A stretch of DNA of 64,000 nt, from assembly GCF_900176375.1 (NCBI RefSeq), contig NZ_FWYF01000003.1, positions 434,001-498,000 of the forward strand, read 5' to 3'. The DNA comes from Reichenbachiella faecimaris (GTDB lineage: Bacteria; Bacteroidota; Bacteroidia; Cytophagales; Cyclobacteriaceae). The notes under the pieces were generated by a model. The model saw only the letters and a list, made by a program, of their open reading frames with translations. It was not told where the DNA came from and made no database searches. Every line of letters begins with the position of its first letter. Position 1 is the stretch's first letter. Below are positions 9,806-22,053 of this stretch, piece by piece. The position numbers and the translations under genes are program-made.

Positions 9806-9878
9806 ACGGGTGTAGCTCAATTGGTAGAGCACTGGTCTCCAAAACCAGCGGCTGGGAGTTCGAGTCTCTCCACCCGTG
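9806..9878 (+). tRNA. tRNA-Trp (anticodon CCA)
   Basis: The acceptor ACGGGTG pairs with CACCCGT, with discriminator G. The anticodon stem CTGGT/ACCAG encloses CTCCAAA, giving CCA. The 73-nt gene leads the secE operon, a placement conserved in Bacteroidota and other phyla. Confidence 0.97.
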
Positions 9879-9905
9879 CAAATGTTTAAAGCAAAGATTT
9901 GAGTA

Positions 9906-10094
9906 ATGACAAAATTGATCAACTTTTTTAAAGAGTCTTATGACGAAATGGTCCATAAAGTTACATGGTCTAAATACAGTGAGCTTCAGAGTAGTTCAAT
10001 TTTGGTATTGGTCGCTTCCCTGATCTTCGCAATATTCATTGGAATAATAGATTTCGGTTTCGATAATCTATTGAAGTGGTTTTATAATCTATAA
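9906..10094 (+). CDS. secE: Preprotein translocase subunit SecE
   Basis: At 62 residues this is the short, one-helix type of SecE: an amphipathic N-terminal helix with VTWSKYSEL, then one membrane segment (about residues 32-52). It clamps SecY in the Sec channel; secY is about 24 kb downstream. It lies 27 bases behind tRNA-Trp and 22 bases ahead of nusG, the usual order. Confidence 0.95.
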   Translation: MTKLINFFKESYDEMVHKVTWSKYSELQSSSILVLVASLIFAIFIGIIDFGFDNLLKWFYNL

Positions 10095-10116
10095 ATAGTC
10101 AAATAGTCCCGCTATT

Positions 10117-10674
10117 ATGAGTGAATTTAAGTGGTACGTAGTACGTGCGGTCAGTGGACAAGAGAAAAAGGTGAAAACCTACTTGGAAACTGAAATCACA
10201 AGAATGGGTCTTGAAGAATACATTCCTCAAGTCATGATACCTGCAGAGAAGGTATATGAAATGAGAAATGGGAAAAAACGCGTGAGAGAAAGAAATTTCT
10301 TTCCGGGCTATATCCTTATTTCTGCAGACCTAAACTACGGCGAAGTACAACATACAATCACTAAAATACCGGGTGTAATTGGCTTTTTAGGTGCCGACGA
10401 TGGCGGTCCTGCCAAGACACCAGTTCCTTTGAGACAAAATGAGGTAAACCGAATTTTGGGTAAAGTAGAAGAAGTAGACGAATTCGAAGAGAAATTGGAT
10501 ACTCCTTTTATAGTAGGAGAAACTGTGAAAGTTATGGATGGTCCGTTCAGTGGATTTACAGGTAATGTAGAAGAGGTATTCGAAGAAAGAAAGAAGCTAA
10601 ATGTAATGGTGAAAATCTTTGGTCGAAACACACCTGTAGAACTTAATTATATACAAGTAGAAAAAACAGAGTAA
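10117..10674 (+). CDS. nusG: Transcription termination/antitermination factor NusG
   Basis: The 185-residue protein has the NGN domain (starting [12 protein letters not shown], with the FFPGYI motif near residue 65) and a C-terminal KOW domain ([13 protein letters not shown], about residues 133-145). It binds RNA polymerase and couples it to Rho or the ribosome. It is followed after two bases by rplK. Confidence 0.97.
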   Translation: MSEFKWYVVRAVSGQEKKVKTYLETEITRMGLEEYIPQVMIPAEKVYEMRNGKKRVRERNFFPGYILISADLNYGEVQHTITKIPGVIGFLGADDGGPAKTPVPLRQNEVNRILGKVEEVDEFEEKLDTPFIVGETVKVMDGPFSGFTGNVEEVFEERKKLNVMVKIFGRNTPVELNYIQVEKTE

Positions 10675-10676
10675 AA

Positions 10677-11117
10677 ATGGCTAAGGAAATTAGTGGTTAC
10701 TTAAAATTACAGATAAAGGGTGGCGCAGCCAATCCTTCTCCTCCTGTAGGACCTGCACTAGGTAGTAAAGGTCTTAACATTATGGACTTCTGTAAGCAAT
10801 TTAATGCCAGAACCCAGGAAAAAGCGGGACAGGTATTGCCTGTGCTTGTTACAATATATACCGATAAGTCGTTTGATTTTGTTATTAAAACTCCTCCTGC
10901 GCCAGTATTGTTGCTAAATGCAGCAAAGCTGAAAAAGGCTTCTTCTGAGCCTAATCGCGATAAGGTGGGTAGCGTAACTTGGGATCAAGTGAAAGAAATT
11001 GCTGAAACTAAAATGCCTGATTTGAATGCATTTACAGTAGAGTCAGCAATGAAGCAGGTAGCTGGTACAGCTCGAAGCATGGGTATAAAAGTAAGTGGTA
11101 AAGCCCCTTGGGCCTAA
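10677..11117 (+). CDS. rplK: 50S ribosomal protein L11
   Basis: The 146-residue protein has the N-terminal proline-rich motif ([10 protein letters not shown], about residues 20-29) that contacts release and elongation factors, and a C-terminal rRNA-binding domain ending in RSMGIKV. It forms the GTPase-associated region of 23S rRNA. Its start lies two bases after the nusG stop, which suggests translational coupling. Confidence 0.97.
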   Translation: MAKEISGYLKLQIKGGAANPSPPVGPALGSKGLNIMDFCKQFNARTQEKAGQVLPVLVTIYTDKSFDFVIKTPPAPVLLLNAAKLKKASSEPNRDKVGSVTWDQVKEIAETKMPDLNAFTVESAMKQVAGTARSMGIKVSGKAPWA

Positions 11118-11134
11118 TTAATTAAAAAATTAAC

Positions 11135-11830
11135 ATGGCAAAATTAACGAAAAGTCAAAAACTAGCTGCTGAGAGGTATGACAAGACGAAAGCTTATAGC
11201 ATCGACGAAGCATCGCAGATAGTAAAGGACATCACTACAACTAAATTCGACGCCTCAGTGGACGTTGATATTAGGCTAGGAGTTGATCCAAGAAAGGCAG
11301 ACCAAATGGTGAGAGGAGTGGCAACACTTCCACACGGAACTGGTAAAGAAGTAAGAGTTCTTGTACTATGTACTCCAGATAAGGAGCAAGAAGCTAAAGA
11401 TGCTGGTGCAGATCACGTAGGATTAGACGACTATATCGCGAAAATCGAGAAAGGTTGGACTGATATCGACGTAATCGTTACAATGCCAACAGTAATGGCC
11501 AAAGTAGGTAGAATAGGTAGAGTGTTAGGCCCAAGAGGATTGATGCCAAACCCTAAGTCTGGTACAGTGACCTTAGACGTAGCTAAAGCGGTACAAGAAG
11601 TGAAATCTGGTAAGATTGATTTCAAAGTTGACAAATTTGGTATTATTCACGCAAGTGTTGGGAAAGCTTCCTTCACAGCTGAACAAATCAAAGACAACGC
11701 AATGGAATTGATCAATGTGGTAAATAAATTGAAGCCTGCTAGTGCAAAAGGTACTTATATGAAAAACATTAGTCTTTCAAGTACAATGAGTTCTGGTATT
11801 TCAATTGATAAAGCCTCAGCTGGAATTTAA
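11135..11830 (+). CDS. rplA: 50S ribosomal protein L1
   Basis: The 231-residue, two-domain protein of the L1 stalk carries the conserved segment [20 protein letters not shown] (about residues 126-145). It helps move deacylated tRNA out of the E site. In other bacteria L1 represses the L11-L1 mRNA; no obvious L1-site mimic was identified here by eye. Confidence 0.97.
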   Translation: MAKLTKSQKLAAERYDKTKAYSIDEASQIVKDITTTKFDASVDVDIRLGVDPRKADQMVRGVATLPHGTGKEVRVLVLCTPDKEQEAKDAGADHVGLDDYIAKIEKGWTDIDVIVTMPTVMAKVGRIGRVLGPRGLMPNPKSGTVTLDVAKAVQEVKSGKIDFKVDKFGIIHASVGKASFTAEQIKDNAMELINVVNKLKPASAKGTYMKNISLSSTMSSGISIDKASAGI

Positions 11831-11881
11831 AAGCTTTTATAATCAATGTCGCTTGCGGCAGGATTCTAAATAAAGAACAAA

Positions 11882-12412
11882 ATGACTAAAGCAGAAAAAG
11901 CAGTCGTTATCAAGGAACTTTCTGAGAAATTCAAGGAAACAAGTAATTTCTATTTTACTGACGCTTCAGGTTTAACTGTCGCAGAAGTAAATAATTTCAG
12001 ACAGAAATGTTTTGATAACGGTGTAGAGTACAAAGTGGTGAAAAATACACTTATTAGAAAAGCTTTGGAAACTGTTGATGCAGATTTTTCTTCATTGAAC
12101 GATGAAGTATTGACAGGATTTTCAGGGGTAATGTTTACAGGAGCAGAAAATGCGAATGTCCCTGCTAAGATCATCAAAGAATTTAAAAAAGCTGACAGTG
12201 CAGATAGACCAAAATTAAAGGGAGCTTCCATCGATTACGATCTCTTTATTGGTGAGGAACATCTAAGTATGCTTGCCACACTTAAGTCGAAAAACGAACT
12301 TATTGGCGAGGTTATTGGATTGTTGCAATCTCCTGCGAAGAATGTTGTTTCTGCTCTACAGAGTGGAGGACAGACTTTATCAGGGTTGGTTAAGACGTTG
12401 TCAGAACGTTAA
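11882..12412 (+). CDS. rplJ: 50S ribosomal protein L10
   Basis: The 176-residue protein anchors L7/L12 dimers to the ribosome. It shows the L10 pattern TVAEVNNFRQKC...YKVVKNTLIRKAL in the first 60 residues, and a C-terminal helix that should bind L7/L12. The 51-base gap before it is the usual place for an L10 leader, but no strong hairpin is visible. Confidence 0.96.
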   Translation: MTKAEKAVVIKELSEKFKETSNFYFTDASGLTVAEVNNFRQKCFDNGVEYKVVKNTLIRKALETVDADFSSLNDEVLTGFSGVMFTGAENANVPAKIIKEFKKADSADRPKLKGASIDYDLFIGEEHLSMLATLKSKNELIGEVIGLLQSPAKNVVSALQSGGQTLSGLVKTLSER

Positions 12413-12452
12413 AATTGGTTTCAAATTATTAAATATTAAATACTAAAATAAA

Positions 12453-12830
12453 ATGGCAGATTTAAAAGCATTCGCTGATCAGTTGGTAGGACTTACTGTT
12501 AAGGAAGTAAATGAATTAGCTGAAATTTTGAAAGAAGAGCATGGCATCGAGCCTGCTGCTGCTGCTGCTCCAGTAATGGTAGCTGGTGCTGCTGGTGGTG
12601 GAGAAGAAGCTGCTGAAAAGGATTCTTTCGACGTTATCTTAAAAGCTCCAGGAGGAGCTAAATTGGCTATCGTTAAGTTGGTTAAAGAATTGACTGGACT
12701 TGGATTGAAAGAAGCTAAAGAACTAGTTGATGGTGCACCTAAAGCATTGAAAGAAGGTGTGGCTAAGGACGAAGCTGAAGGGCTTAAAAAGCAGCTTGAA
12801 GAAGCTGGAGCTGAAGTAGAGCTTAAGTAA
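12453..12830 (+). CDS. rplL: 50S ribosomal protein L7/L12
   Basis: The 125-residue protein has an N-terminal dimerisation domain, an Ala/Gly-rich hinge (residues about 36-50) and the C-terminal factor-binding domain with [19 protein letters not shown]. It recruits translational GTPases. It is the last ribosomal gene before rpoB and is followed by a strong hairpin. Confidence 0.97.
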   Translation: MADLKAFADQLVGLTVKEVNELAEILKEEHGIEPAAAAAPVMVAGAAGGGEEAAEKDSFDVILKAPGGAKLAIVKLVKELTGLGLKEAKELVDGAPKALKEGVAKDEAEGLKKQLEEAGAEVELK

Positions 12831-12872
12831 AATTTGACTGTTTTTAGTTTTAAAAACGTCTAAAATATTAGG

Positions 12873-12910
12873 CCTGTCCCGATACTGAAAATTTCAGTAT
12901 CGGGATCAGG
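12873..12910 (+). promoter_or_regulatory. Hairpin between rplL and rpoB (attenuator or processing site)
   Basis: The palindrome TCCCGATACTGAAA/TTTCAGTATCGGGA (12877-12905) is extended by CCTG...CAGG. A short, imperfect T-run (TCTTTTCC) follows, so partial termination is plausible. In E. coli the same interval holds an attenuator and an RNase III site that lower rpoBC expression relative to L7/L12. The role here is inferred from position and structure. Confidence 0.65.
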
Positions 12911-12975
12911 TCTTTTCCTGTTTCTGTAAAAAAGAAACAATTACTTACATTATTATCACATAAAATTGTACGGCC

Positions 12976-15900
12976 TTGGCTAGTAAAAATAAATCCGAAA
13001 GAATTAATTTTTCTTCGATAAAATCAGTGATTGATTATCCTGATTTCTTGAAGGTTCAATTACAATCTTTTGAAGATTTTTTTCAGTTGGAAACGCCCGC
13101 TGAAAAAAGAATTCAGGAAGGACTATTCAAAGTTTTCTCAGAAAACTTTCCTATTTCTGACTCAAGAGAGAATTTTGTACTTGAATTTATCGATTACTTG
13201 GTAGATCCACCAAAATATAACGTGGATGAGTGTATCGATAGAGGGTTGACATATTCTGTTCCTTTGAAGGCAAAATTGAAATTGTCTTGTAACGATGAGG
13301 ACAACGATGATTTTGAAACCATCGAGCAAGAAGTGTTCTTGGGTAACATCCCATACATGACTGCCAAAGGTTCGTTCGTAATCAATGGAGCAGAGAGAGT
13401 AATTGTTTCTCAGCTACACAGATCACCTGGTGTATTCTTTGCGCAAAGCAAGCACACCAACGGTACTAAATTGTATTCTGCAAGAATTATCCCTTTTAAG
13501 GGTTCTTGGATAGAATTTGCGACTGACGTGAACAACGTCATGTACGCTTACATTGACCGAAAGAAAAAATTCCCAGTAACGACTCTATTAAGATCTATCG
13601 GATACGGATCTGATAAGGACATCTTGGATTTGTTTGGATTGTCTGAAGAGATTCCAGCGAATGCTAAGGAATTGAAGAAAGTTATTGGTAGAAAACTAGC
13701 AGCAAGAGTTCTTAGAACTTGGACAGAAGATTTCGTGGATGAGGATACTGGAGAAGTGGTGTCTATCGATAGAAACGAGGTCGTGCTAGAGAGAGATTCT
13801 GTAATCTCTGAAGATGATATCGAAACTATCGTTGATTCAGGATCCAAATCTATTATCCTACACAAGAAGGACGTAAATATTACAGATTACTCTATTATTT
13901 ACAATACACTTCAAAAGGATAATTCCAACTCTGAAAAAGAGGCTGTAGAGCAAATTTATAGACAATTAAGAAACACTGAAGCACCTGATGAGCAGACTGC
14001 AAGGGACATCATCAACAACTTGTTTTTCAGTGATAAGAGATATGACTTAGGAGAAGTTGGCCGATACAGAATCAACCGTAAACTTCAGCTTGACCTAAGC
14101 AACGACTCAAGAGTATTGACGACAGAGGATATCATCCTTATCGTAAAATACTTGATCGGATTGATCAACTCAAAAGCAGTTGTCGATGACATCGATCACT
14201 TGAGTAATAGAAGAGTAAGAACCGTGGGAGAGCAGTTATATGCTCAGTTTGGCGTGGGTCTTTCTAGAATGGCTCGTACTATCAAAGAAAGAATGAACGT
14301 TCGTGACAACGAAGAGTTCAAGCCAATTGACTTGATCAATGCAAGAACACTTTCTTCTGTGATCAACTCGTTCTTTGGAACGAACCAGTTATCTCAGTTT
14401 ATGGATCAAACGAATCCACTAGCAGAGGTTACCCACAAAAGAAGAATGTCGGCACTTGGACCAGGTGGTCTTTCTCGAGAAAGAGCAGGGTTTGAGGTTC
14501 GAGATGTTCACTATACACACTATGGTCGCCTATGTACAATTGAAACACCAGAAGGACCAAACATTGGTTTGATTTCTTCACTTTGTGTACATGCTAAAGT
14601 TAATAGCATGGGATTCATCGAAACTCCTTATAGAGAAGTAGAGAATGGTGTGGTAAATATGACCAGTAATGTAAAGTATCTAACGGCAGAAGAGGAAGAT
14701 ACCTACAACATTGCACAGGCGAACGCTCCATTGGAAGACAATGGAAACTTCCTGAATGATACAGTAAAAGCAAGATTTGAAGGTGACTTCCCTGTGGTAG
14801 GACCTAAGGATCTAAAATATATGGACGTTGCCCCCAACCAGATTGTGTCTGTGGCAGCATCAATGATTCCTTTCTTGGAGCATGATGATGCAAACAGAGC
14901 CTTGATGGGATCTAACATGCAGCGCCAAGCAGTTCCTTTGTTGAAGCCTCAGGCTCCAATTGTGGGTACTGGATTGGAGAAAAGAGTGGCACTGGATTCT
15001 CGCTCATTGATCCTCGCAAGAGGAAAAGGTGAAGTAGTTGATGTAGATGCTAATAGGATTATAGTGAAATATGACGTGTCTGATGACGAAAGATTAGTTT
15101 CATTTGATGAAGAGCATATCACTTATGATTTGATCAAATTCAGAAGAACAAACCAAGATACTTGTATCAACTTGAAGCCGATCGTTTACAAAGGCGACAA
15201 GGTGGAAGAGGGACAGGCCCTTTGTGAAGGTTTTGCCACTGAAGATGGTGAATTGGCATTGGGCCGAAACTTGACAGTGGCCTTTATGCCTTGGCAAGGA
15301 TACAACTTTGAGGATGCGATTGTAATCTCAGAGAAAGTAGTAAGAGATGACGTGTTTACTTCCATTCATATCGACGAATTTGAACTAGAAGTTAGGGATA
15401 CAAAAAGAGGTGAAGAAGAATTGACATCTGAAATTCCAAACGTAAGTGAGGAAGCAGTGAAGAATCTGGATGAAAACGGTATCATCAGAATCGGAGCTGA
15501 GATCAAAGAAGGTGATATTCTTATTGGTAAGATTACTCCTAAGGGAGAAACCGATCCAACACCTGAAGAGAAACTATTGAGAGCCATCTTTGGAGACAAA
15601 GCGGGTGATGTGAAAGATGCTTCGTTGAAAGCTTCTCCTTCACTTAGAGGCGTAGTTATCGATACTAAATTGTTCTCTAGACCTAAGAAGGACAAAGACC
15701 TTAGAGCGAAGACTAAAAGAGAAGTTGAAATCCTGAAAAACAACTACTCTCAAGAATTGAAAGAATTGAGAGCAGTCATGGTCGCTAAATTAGTTGAGCT
15801 GATAGGTGGAAAAACTTGTCAGGGAGTAAAACATAAATTTGGTGATGAAATCATGTCTAAGGGCGTGAAGTTCAATGCTAAAAATATTGAAGAGAATCTT

Positions 15901-16848
15901 TTCCCTGAAAAGAATATCTATAGAGATGAGTCTAATTACAATGTTCAAGAAGAGGTGAACCTTATTGGTGACTTGTTGTTGGATAATTGGACAGCCGATG
16001 AAAAAGTGAACAAAATGGTTTTTGAATTAGTCAAAAACTTTGGCAAGAAGAGACACGATATTGGTGGTATCTTCAAGCGTGAGAAATTCACTTTAGAAGT
16101 TGGAGATGAACTACCAGCAGGCATTGTTCAACTGGCTAAAGTTTACGTAGCTAAGAAGCGTAAATTGAAAGTAGGTGATAAGATGGCGGGTCGTCACGGT
16201 AACAAAGGGGTAGTAGCCAGAATCGTAAGAGAGGAAGATATGCCTTTCTTAGAAGATGGAACACCAGTTGATATCTGTCTGAACCCACTTGGTGTACCAT
16301 CAAGGATGAACATTGGCCAGATTTATGAAACCGTTTTAGGTTGGGCTGGATTGAAGTTGGGTAGAAAATATGCTACACCAATCTTTGATGGAGCTAGTAT
16401 GGATCAAGTAGCCGCAGAATTAAAAGAGGCTGGATTGCCTGAGTATGGTAGAACTTACCTATACGATGGATTGTCTGGTAATAGATTCGATCAGCCAGTT
16501 ACAGTTGGTGTGATTTACATGCTCAAACTGGGTCACTTGGTAGATGATAAGATGCACGCAAGATCAATCGGACCTTACTCATTGATTACTCAGCAGCCGT
16601 TGGGTGGTAAGGCACAGTTTGGTGGACAGCGTTTTGGTGAGATGGAAGTTTGGGCCTTGGAGGCATTTGGTGCAGCCAATGTACTTCAGGAAATCCTGAC
16701 TATCAAATCTGATGATGTCATCGGAAGAGCAAAAGCGTATGAAGCCATTGTAAAAGGCGAGAATATGAACAAACCAAATATTCCAGAGTCGTTCAACGTA
16801 CTCGTTCACGAATTGAGAGGTTTGGCTCTTGAAATTACTTTAGACTAA
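12976..16848 (+). CDS. rpoB: RNA polymerase beta subunit
   Basis: The 1,290-residue protein forms one side of the RNA polymerase cleft. The rifampicin region holds QLSQFMDQ and [13 protein letters not shown], with D477, H487 and S492 at the places of E. coli D516, H526 and S531, so the sequence is of the rifampicin-sensitive type. The C-terminus carries [12 protein letters not shown] and the end segment that pairs with beta'. The start is a TTG codon (TTGGCTAGT, M-A-S-K-N); no in-frame ATG lies at a sensible place upstream. The gene is followed by rpoC after 47 bases. Confidence 0.98.
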   Translation: MASKNKSERINFSSIKSVIDYPDFLKVQLQSFEDFFQLETPAEKRIQEGLFKVFSENFPISDSRENFVLEFIDYLVDPPKYNVDECIDRGLTYSVPLKAKLKLSCNDEDNDDFETIEQEVFLGNIPYMTAKGSFVINGAERVIVSQLHRSPGVFFAQSKHTNGTKLYSARIIPFKGSWIEFATDVNNVMYAYIDRKKKFPVTTLLRSIGYGSDKDILDLFGLSEEIPANAKELKKVIGRKLAARVLRTWTEDFVDEDTGEVVSIDRNEVVLERDSVISEDDIETIVDSGSKSIILHKKDVNITDYSIIYNTLQKDNSNSEKEAVEQIYRQLRNTEAPDEQTARDIINNLFFSDKRYDLGEVGRYRINRKLQLDLSNDSRVLTTEDIILIVKYLIGLINSKAVVDDIDHLSNRRVRTVGEQLYAQFGVGLSRMARTIKERMNVRDNEEFKPIDLINARTLSSVINSFFGTNQLSQFMDQTNPLAEVTHKRRMSALGPGGLSRERAGFEVRDVHYTHYGRLCTIETPEGPNIGLISSLCVHAKVNSMGFIETPYREVENGVVNMTSNVKYLTAEEEDTYNIAQANAPLEDNGNFLNDTVKARFEGDFPVVGPKDLKYMDVAPNQIVSVAASMIPFLEHDDANRALMGSNMQRQAVPLLKPQAPIVGTGLEKRVALDSRSLILARGKGEVVDVDANRIIVKYDVSDDERLVSFDEEHITYDLIKFRRTNQDTCINLKPIVYKGDKVEEGQALCEGFATEDGELALGRNLTVAFMPWQGYNFEDAIVISEKVVRDDVFTSIHIDEFELEVRDTKRGEEELTSEIPNVSEEAVKNLDENGIIRIGAEIKEGDILIGKITPKGETDPTPEEKLLRAIFGDKAGDVKDASLKASPSLRGVVIDTKLFSRPKKDKDLRAKTKREVEILKNNYSQELKELRAVMVAKLVELIGGKTCQGVKHKFGDEIMSKGVKFNAKNIEENLFPEKNIYRDESNYNVQEEVNLIGDLLLDNWTADEKVNKMVFELVKNFGKKRHDIGGIFKREKFTLEVGDELPAGIVQLAKVYVAKKRKLKVGDKMAGRHGNKGVVARIVREEDMPFLEDGTPVDICLNPLGVPSRMNIGQIYETVLGWAGLKLGRKYATPIFDGASMDQVAAELKEAGLPEYGRTYLYDGLSGNRFDQPVTVGVIYMLKLGHLVDDKMHARSIGPYSLITQQPLGGKAQFGGQRFGEMEVWALEAFGAANVLQEILTIKSDDVIGRAKAYEAIVKGENMNKPNIPESFNVLVHELRGLALEITLD

Positions 16849-16895
16849 TTAATTGATCATAAGACCTTCGGGTCATTAACATATAAGATTTAATT

Positions 16896-19800
16896 ATGGC
16901 ATTCAGAAAAAGCAAAAAGCTAAGCAGCAACTTCTCGAGAGTTACAGTAAGTTTAGCTTCTCCCGAATCTATTCTGGAAAGCTCACATGGTGAGGTTACA
17001 CAGCCTGAAACTATCAATTATAGAACATATAAGCCTGAAATGGGTGGTTTGTTCTGTGAGCGAATTTTCGGACCAGTAAAAGATTGGGAATGTCATTGCG
17101 GGAAATATAAGAGAATCAGATATAAAGGTATTATCTGTGATAGATGTGGTGTTGAAGTTACCGAGAAGAAGGTAAGACGTGAGCGCATGGGACACATTGA
17201 GTTGGTAGTACCTGTAGCACATATCTGGTATTTCAAATCTCTGCCTAACAAAATTGGTTATCTCCTCGGAATTCCTACAAAGAAGTTGGATCAAATCATC
17301 TACTACGAGCGTTACCTGGTCATTCAGCCAGGAGCCAAAGAAGAAGATGGTATTGCAAGACACGATTTCTTAACTGAGGATGAGTACTTGGATATCTTGG
17401 ATAAATTGCCAAGAGAAAACCAATTGTTGGATGATGACGATCCAAACAAATTCATAGCTAAGATGGGAGCGGAGGCATTAGAAATGTCTTTGTCTAGAAT
17501 CAAGCTAGATGAATTATCATACGAATTAAGACATCAGGCAGCTACTGATACTTCTCAGCAGAGAAAAGCAGAAGCGCTTAAAAGATTGAAAGTGGTTGAG
17601 GCATTTAGAGATGCCAAAACTCGTATCGAGAATAGACCTGAGTGGATGATCATCAAAATGGTACCAGTAATTCCTCCAGAGTTGAGACCGTTGGTGCCAC
17701 TAGATGGAGGTAGATTCGCTACCTCTGATTTGAATGATCTATACAGAAGAGTGATTATTAGAAACAATCGTTTGAAACGATTGATAGATATCAAAGCACC
17801 AGAAGTAATTCTTAGAAATGAGAAACGTATGCTTCAGGAGGCAGTTGATTCACTTTTCGATAACTCAAGAAAAGTAAACGCAGTAAGATCTGACGGAAAC
17901 AGAGCTTTGAAATCTTTGAGTGATATGCTCAAAGGTAAGCAAGGTAGATTCCGTCAAAACTTGTTGGGGAAAAGGGTGGATTACTCTGGTCGTTCTGTAA
18001 TTGTAGTAGGACCAGAATTGAAAATGCACGAATGTGGTCTTCCTAAGGGAATGGCTGCTGAGCTTTTCAAACCATTCGTTATCAGAAAACTGATAGAAAG
18101 AGGAATAGTTAAGACAGTAAAGTCAGCGAAGAAAATTGTTGACCGTAAGGATCCAGTGATTTGGGATATTCTAGAGAATGTCTTGAAAGGACACCCTGTA
18201 CTGCTTAACCGTGCTCCTACGCTTCACAGATTGGGTATACAGGCATTTCAGCCTAAGATGATTGAAGGCAAAGCAATTCAATTGCACCCACTAGCCTGTA
18301 CAGCATTCAACGCCGATTTTGATGGTGACCAGATGGCGGTTCACGTGCCTTTAGGCCATGAAGCAATCTTGGAAGCATCAGTATTGATGTTGGCTTCTCA
18401 TAATATCTTGAACCCTGCTAATGGAGCACCTATTACAGTACCTTCTCAGGATATGGTTTTGGGCCTTTATTATGTGACTAAAGGAAAGAGAAGTACAGAT
18501 AAAGAAGTGGTAGCTGGAGAAGGGATGACTTTCTACAGTGCCGAAGAAGTAGAGATTGCGATCAACGAAGGTAGATTATCTAAACATGCCTACATCAAAG
18601 TTAGAACTCAGGTTCGTACAGCTGCTGGTGAATTGGAAACTAAGATTATCGAAACTGTAGCTGGTAGAGTTATTTTCAATCAGTTAGTGCCAGAAGAAGT
18701 TGGTTTTGTAGATGAGTTGCTCTCTAAGAAGAAATTGCAACAAATCATTTCTAATGTATTTAAAATCTCGGGAATGGCAAGAACAGCTCAGTTCCTTGAT
18801 GATATTAAGCACCTCGGATTCCAGTCTGCTTATAAAGGCGGATTGTCCATGGGACTTGGTGATATCAACATTCCTGCAGAAAAAGATGAGTTAGTAGCTC
18901 AGGCTAAAGAGGAAGTGAGTGCTGTATGGCAAAACTACCAAATGGGTCTGATCACTGATAATGAGAGATACAACCAAGTGATCGATATCTGGACCAGAAT
19001 CAACTCTTTGTTGACTGGTACATTGATGAAGCAGCTCGAAGAAGAAGATCAAGGGTTTAACTCGATCTATATGATGATGCACTCAGGTGCAAGGGGTTCT
19101 AGAGAGCAAATTCGTCAGTTGGGCGGAATGAGGGGATTGATGGCTAAGCCACAAAAGAACTTGCAAGGTTCAGTAGGTGAAATCATTGAAAACCCAATTC
19201 TATCCAACTTTAAAGAAGGATTAGATGTAATCGAATACTTTATTTCTACTCACGGTGCTCGTAAAGGTTTGGCCGATACAGCATTGAAAACTGCAGATGC
19301 TGGTTACCTGACAAGACGTTTGGTTGATGTATCTCAGGATGTAGTAGTAAACGAAGAAGATTGTGGAACATTGAGAGGTTTGGACGTTTCAGCCTTGAAA
19401 GACAATGAAGATATTGTTGAACCACTATCTGAAAGAATATTAGGTAGAGTATCTGTACATGATGTATATGATCCTATTACTGAAGAATTGTTGATTCCTG
19501 CGGGTATTGAAATTACTGAAGAGTTGGCTGATAAAGTTGATGATACAGCAATTGAAACTGTAGAAATCAGATCTGTTCTGACTTGTGAATCTAAGAAAGG
19601 TGTGTGTGCGTTGTGTTACGGACGTAACCTTGCCACTGGTGCCATGGCACAAAGTGGAGAGGCTGTTGGTGTAATTGCTGCACAATCCATTGGAGAGCCT
19701 GGTACACAGTTGACATTGAGAACATTCCACGTTGGGGGTACTGCATCTAACATTGCGGTTGACGCAACCATCCCTGCTAAATTCGACGGAGTCGTTGAAA

Positions 19801-21209
19801 TGGAAGGTTTGAGAGCGATTAAAACAGCCAATGCTGATGGAGACGTTGTAGAAGTGGTAATGGGTAGAACGGGTGAGATCAGAATTGTTGATCCTGAGTC
19901 TGGGAAAACCTTAATCACTAATCACGTGCCTTATGGTGCTTTCTTAGATGTGAAAAACAAGAAGAAAGTAAAGAAGGGAGACAAGCTTTGTCATTGGGAT
20001 CCATACAATGCAGTGATTCTTTCTGCTGCTGATGGTACTGTTCAATTTGATTCGATCGTAGAAGGTATTACTTACAAAGAAGAATCTGATGAGCAAACTG
20101 GTCACAGAGAGAAAGTAATTATCGATACCAAGGATAAAACTAAAAACCCTGCCATTTTGGTAGAATCTAAGGATGAGGAATACACATTCAACATTCCTGT
20201 AGGCGCTCACTTGGCAGTGGATGAAGGAGATAAAATTAAGGCTGGTCAGATCTTGGTAAAAATCCCAAGAACAATGGGTAAGTCTAGAGATATTACTGGG
20301 GGTCTTCCTAGGGTAACAGAATTGTTCGAAGCAAGAAATCCTTCGAATCCTGCTGTAGTTTCTGAGATCGACGGTGTGGTAACATACGGTGGTATAAAAA
20401 GAGGTAACAGAGAAATTTTCATCGAATCTAAAGATGGCGTGAAAAAGAGATACTTAGTTTCTCTTTCTAAACACATTCTGGTTCAGGACAATGACTTTGT
20501 GAAAGCTGGATACGCACTTTCTGATGGAGCGATTACTCCAGCAGATATCTTGGCGATTAAAGGCCCAACTGCAGTTCAGGAGTATTTGGTCAACGAGATT
20601 CAGGAAGTATATCGCTTGCAAGGTGTGAAAATCAATGATAAGCACATTGAAACGATCGTAAGACAGATGATGCAGAAAGTCAACATCCTTGATGCTGGTG
20701 ATACGAGCTTCTTACCTGGTCAGATTGTTGATAAATTGATGTTTATGGAAGAGAATGATTCTATTCTTGACATGAAGGTAGTAATTGAACCAGGAGAATC
20801 TGCAAACTTGAAGCAAGGGCAAATCATTACTTCAAGACAATTGAGAGATGAAAATTCTAGTTTGAGACGTAAGGATATGAAACTCGCACAAGTAAGAAAT
20901 GCTGAACCTGCCGTTTCTAAACCTACACTTCAGGGAATTACACAAGCATCTTTGGGTACACAGAGTTTTATCTCAGCAGCTTCCTTCCAGGAAACTACCA
21001 AAGTATTGAGTGAAGCATCTATCAGAGGTAAGCGAGATACATTGAATGGATTGAAGGAGAATGTAATTGTTGGGCACTTAATTCCAGCAGGCACAGGACA
21101 GAGACAATTCCAGGATTTGATCGTAGGTTCTCAAGAAGAATATGATTCGTTGGTTTCTTCTAAGGAGGCATTCGAAAAATCAAAAGAATACCAAGAAGAT
21201 GAGCAATAA
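16896..21209 (+). CDS. rpoC: RNA polymerase beta' subunit
   Basis: The 1,437-residue protein starts with the zinc-ribbon region (CHCG...CDRCG, about residues 66-86) and has the catalytic magnesium loop NADFDGDQ with D474, D476 and D478. A second cysteine cluster (C...CALCYG) near residue 905 fits the second zinc site. Further on are the [13 protein letters not shown] bridge/trigger region and the usual SBHM-like inserts of this phylum. Its last 11 bases overlap the start of the DUF3467 gene. Confidence 0.98.
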   Translation: MAFRKSKKLSSNFSRVTVSLASPESILESSHGEVTQPETINYRTYKPEMGGLFCERIFGPVKDWECHCGKYKRIRYKGIICDRCGVEVTEKKVRRERMGHIELVVPVAHIWYFKSLPNKIGYLLGIPTKKLDQIIYYERYLVIQPGAKEEDGIARHDFLTEDEYLDILDKLPRENQLLDDDDPNKFIAKMGAEALEMSLSRIKLDELSYELRHQAATDTSQQRKAEALKRLKVVEAFRDAKTRIENRPEWMIIKMVPVIPPELRPLVPLDGGRFATSDLNDLYRRVIIRNNRLKRLIDIKAPEVILRNEKRMLQEAVDSLFDNSRKVNAVRSDGNRALKSLSDMLKGKQGRFRQNLLGKRVDYSGRSVIVVGPELKMHECGLPKGMAAELFKPFVIRKLIERGIVKTVKSAKKIVDRKDPVIWDILENVLKGHPVLLNRAPTLHRLGIQAFQPKMIEGKAIQLHPLACTAFNADFDGDQMAVHVPLGHEAILEASVLMLASHNILNPANGAPITVPSQDMVLGLYYVTKGKRSTDKEVVAGEGMTFYSAEEVEIAINEGRLSKHAYIKVRTQVRTAAGELETKIIETVAGRVIFNQLVPEEVGFVDELLSKKKLQQIISNVFKISGMARTAQFLDDIKHLGFQSAYKGGLSMGLGDINIPAEKDELVAQAKEEVSAVWQNYQMGLITDNERYNQVIDIWTRINSLLTGTLMKQLEEEDQGFNSIYMMMHSGARGSREQIRQLGGMRGLMAKPQKNLQGSVGEIIENPILSNFKEGLDVIEYFISTHGARKGLADTALKTADAGYLTRRLVDVSQDVVVNEEDCGTLRGLDVSALKDNEDIVEPLSERILGRVSVHDVYDPITEELLIPAGIEITEELADKVDDTAIETVEIRSVLTCESKKGVCALCYGRNLATGAMAQSGEAVGVIAAQSIGEPGTQLTLRTFHVGGTASNIAVDATIPAKFDGVVEMEGLRAIKTANADGDVVEVVMGRTGEIRIVDPESGKTLITNHVPYGAFLDVKNKKKVKKGDKLCHWDPYNAVILSAADGTVQFDSIVEGITYKEESDEQTGHREKVIIDTKDKTKNPAILVESKDEEYTFNIPVGAHLAVDEGDKIKAGQILVKIPRTMGKSRDITGGLPRVTELFEARNPSNPAVVSEIDGVVTYGGIKRGNREIFIESKDGVKKRYLVSLSKHILVQDNDFVKAGYALSDGAITPADILAIKGPTAVQEYLVNEIQEVYRLQGVKINDKHIETIVRQMMQKVNILDAGDTSFLPGQIVDKLMFMEENDSILDMKVVIEPGESANLKQGQIITSRQLRDENSSLRRKDMKLAQVRNAEPAVSKPTLQGITQASLGTQSFISAASFQETTKVLSEASIRGKRDTLNGLKENVIVGHLIPAGTGQRQFQDLIVGSQEEYDSLVSSKEAFEKSKEYQEDEQ

Positions 21210-21537
21210 GAAAGAAGAAAATCAAGAAAAGACGCAGCCAGGCAACCAAATAAACATTGAATTGTCTGAGGAAATTGCAGAGGGAGTTTATGCCAATTTG
21301 GCTATGATAGCCCACTCCAATTCTGAGTTTGTGATTGATTTTATTCGATTGATGCCAGGTGTGCCAAAAGCTAAAGTAAAATCTAGAGTAGTAGTTACTC
21401 CAGAACACGCAAAAAGGCTCTTTACGGCACTTCAGGACAACATCAATAAGTACGAACAAACATTTGGACCAATAAAACACGTAGACGATTCTCCGAAATT
21501 CCCAATGAATTTTGGAGGAGCAGTAGGCGAAGCTTAG
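21199..21537 (+). CDS. DUF3467 domain protein
   Basis: The 112-residue small protein has a charged, disordered N-terminus followed by the compact DUF3467 core ([21 protein letters not shown]...[19 protein letters not shown]). The ATG that overlaps the rpoC end by 11 bases was chosen; an earlier in-frame start would place 19 extra residues inside rpoC. The family sits directly behind rpoC in many Bacteroidota. Its biochemical role is unknown; coupling to rpoC suggests something tied to transcription or ribosome biogenesis (inference). Confidence 0.85.
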   Translation: MSNKKEENQEKTQPGNQINIELSEEIAEGVYANLAMIAHSNSEFVIDFIRLMPGVPKAKVKSRVVVTPEHAKRLFTALQDNINKYEQTFGPIKHVDDSPKFPMNFGGAVGEA

Positions 21538-21578
21538 GGGTACAGATTGATAAATAAGATAATTAGGGGTTAGGATAT

Positions 21579-21609
21579 TTTGTTGAGAAATACTTAATCC
21601 CTATTTTTG
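21579..21609 (+). promoter_or_regulatory. Promoter of rpsL-rpsG-fusA-rpsJ
   Basis: TTTG (21579-21582) and TATTTTTG (21602-21609) are separated by 19 bases. The box lies 48 bases before the rpsL start, so the str operon is transcribed independently of rpoBC. Confidence 0.75.
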
Positions 21610-21657
21610 CGTTCCGAAAATTTTCGGAAGAATTGAAATATATAAATTTTTAAGTAA

Positions 21658-22038
21658 ATGCCTACTATACAACAATTAGTAAGAAAAGGCAGAAAGACAT
21701 TGGTGTCAAAGTCAAAGTCTCCTGCATTGGATTCTTGCCCGCAAAGACGAGGTGTATGTACCAGGGTATATACGACCACGCCTAAGAAACCTAACTCTGC
21801 GATGAGAAAAGTTGCTAGGGTAAGGTTAACCAATGGCAAGGAAGTGAATGCTTACATTCCAGGTGAAGGTCATAACCTTCAAGAACACTCGATTGTATTG
21901 ATCAGAGGTGGAAGGGTAAAAGATTTACCAGGTGTAAGATACCACATCATTAGAGGAGCTTTAGACACTGCCGGTGTTAGTGGCCGACTTCAGAGAAGAT
22001 CGAAGTATGGAGCCAAGAAGCCAAAAGACAAAAAATAA
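21658..22038 (+). CDS. rpsL: 30S ribosomal protein S12
   Basis: The 126-residue decoding-centre protein carries [11 protein letters not shown] (lysines 43-44) and [13 protein letters not shown], so both positions where streptomycin resistance usually arises have the sensitive-type lysine. It is the first gene of the str-type cluster with its own promoter. Confidence 0.98.
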   Translation: MPTIQQLVRKGRKTLVSKSKSPALDSCPQRRGVCTRVYTTTPKKPNSAMRKVARVRLTNGKEVNAYIPGEGHNLQEHSIVLIRGGRVKDLPGVRYHIIRGALDTAGVSGRLQRRSKYGAKKPKDKK

Positions 22039-22053
22039 TAATTTAAAAGAAAG

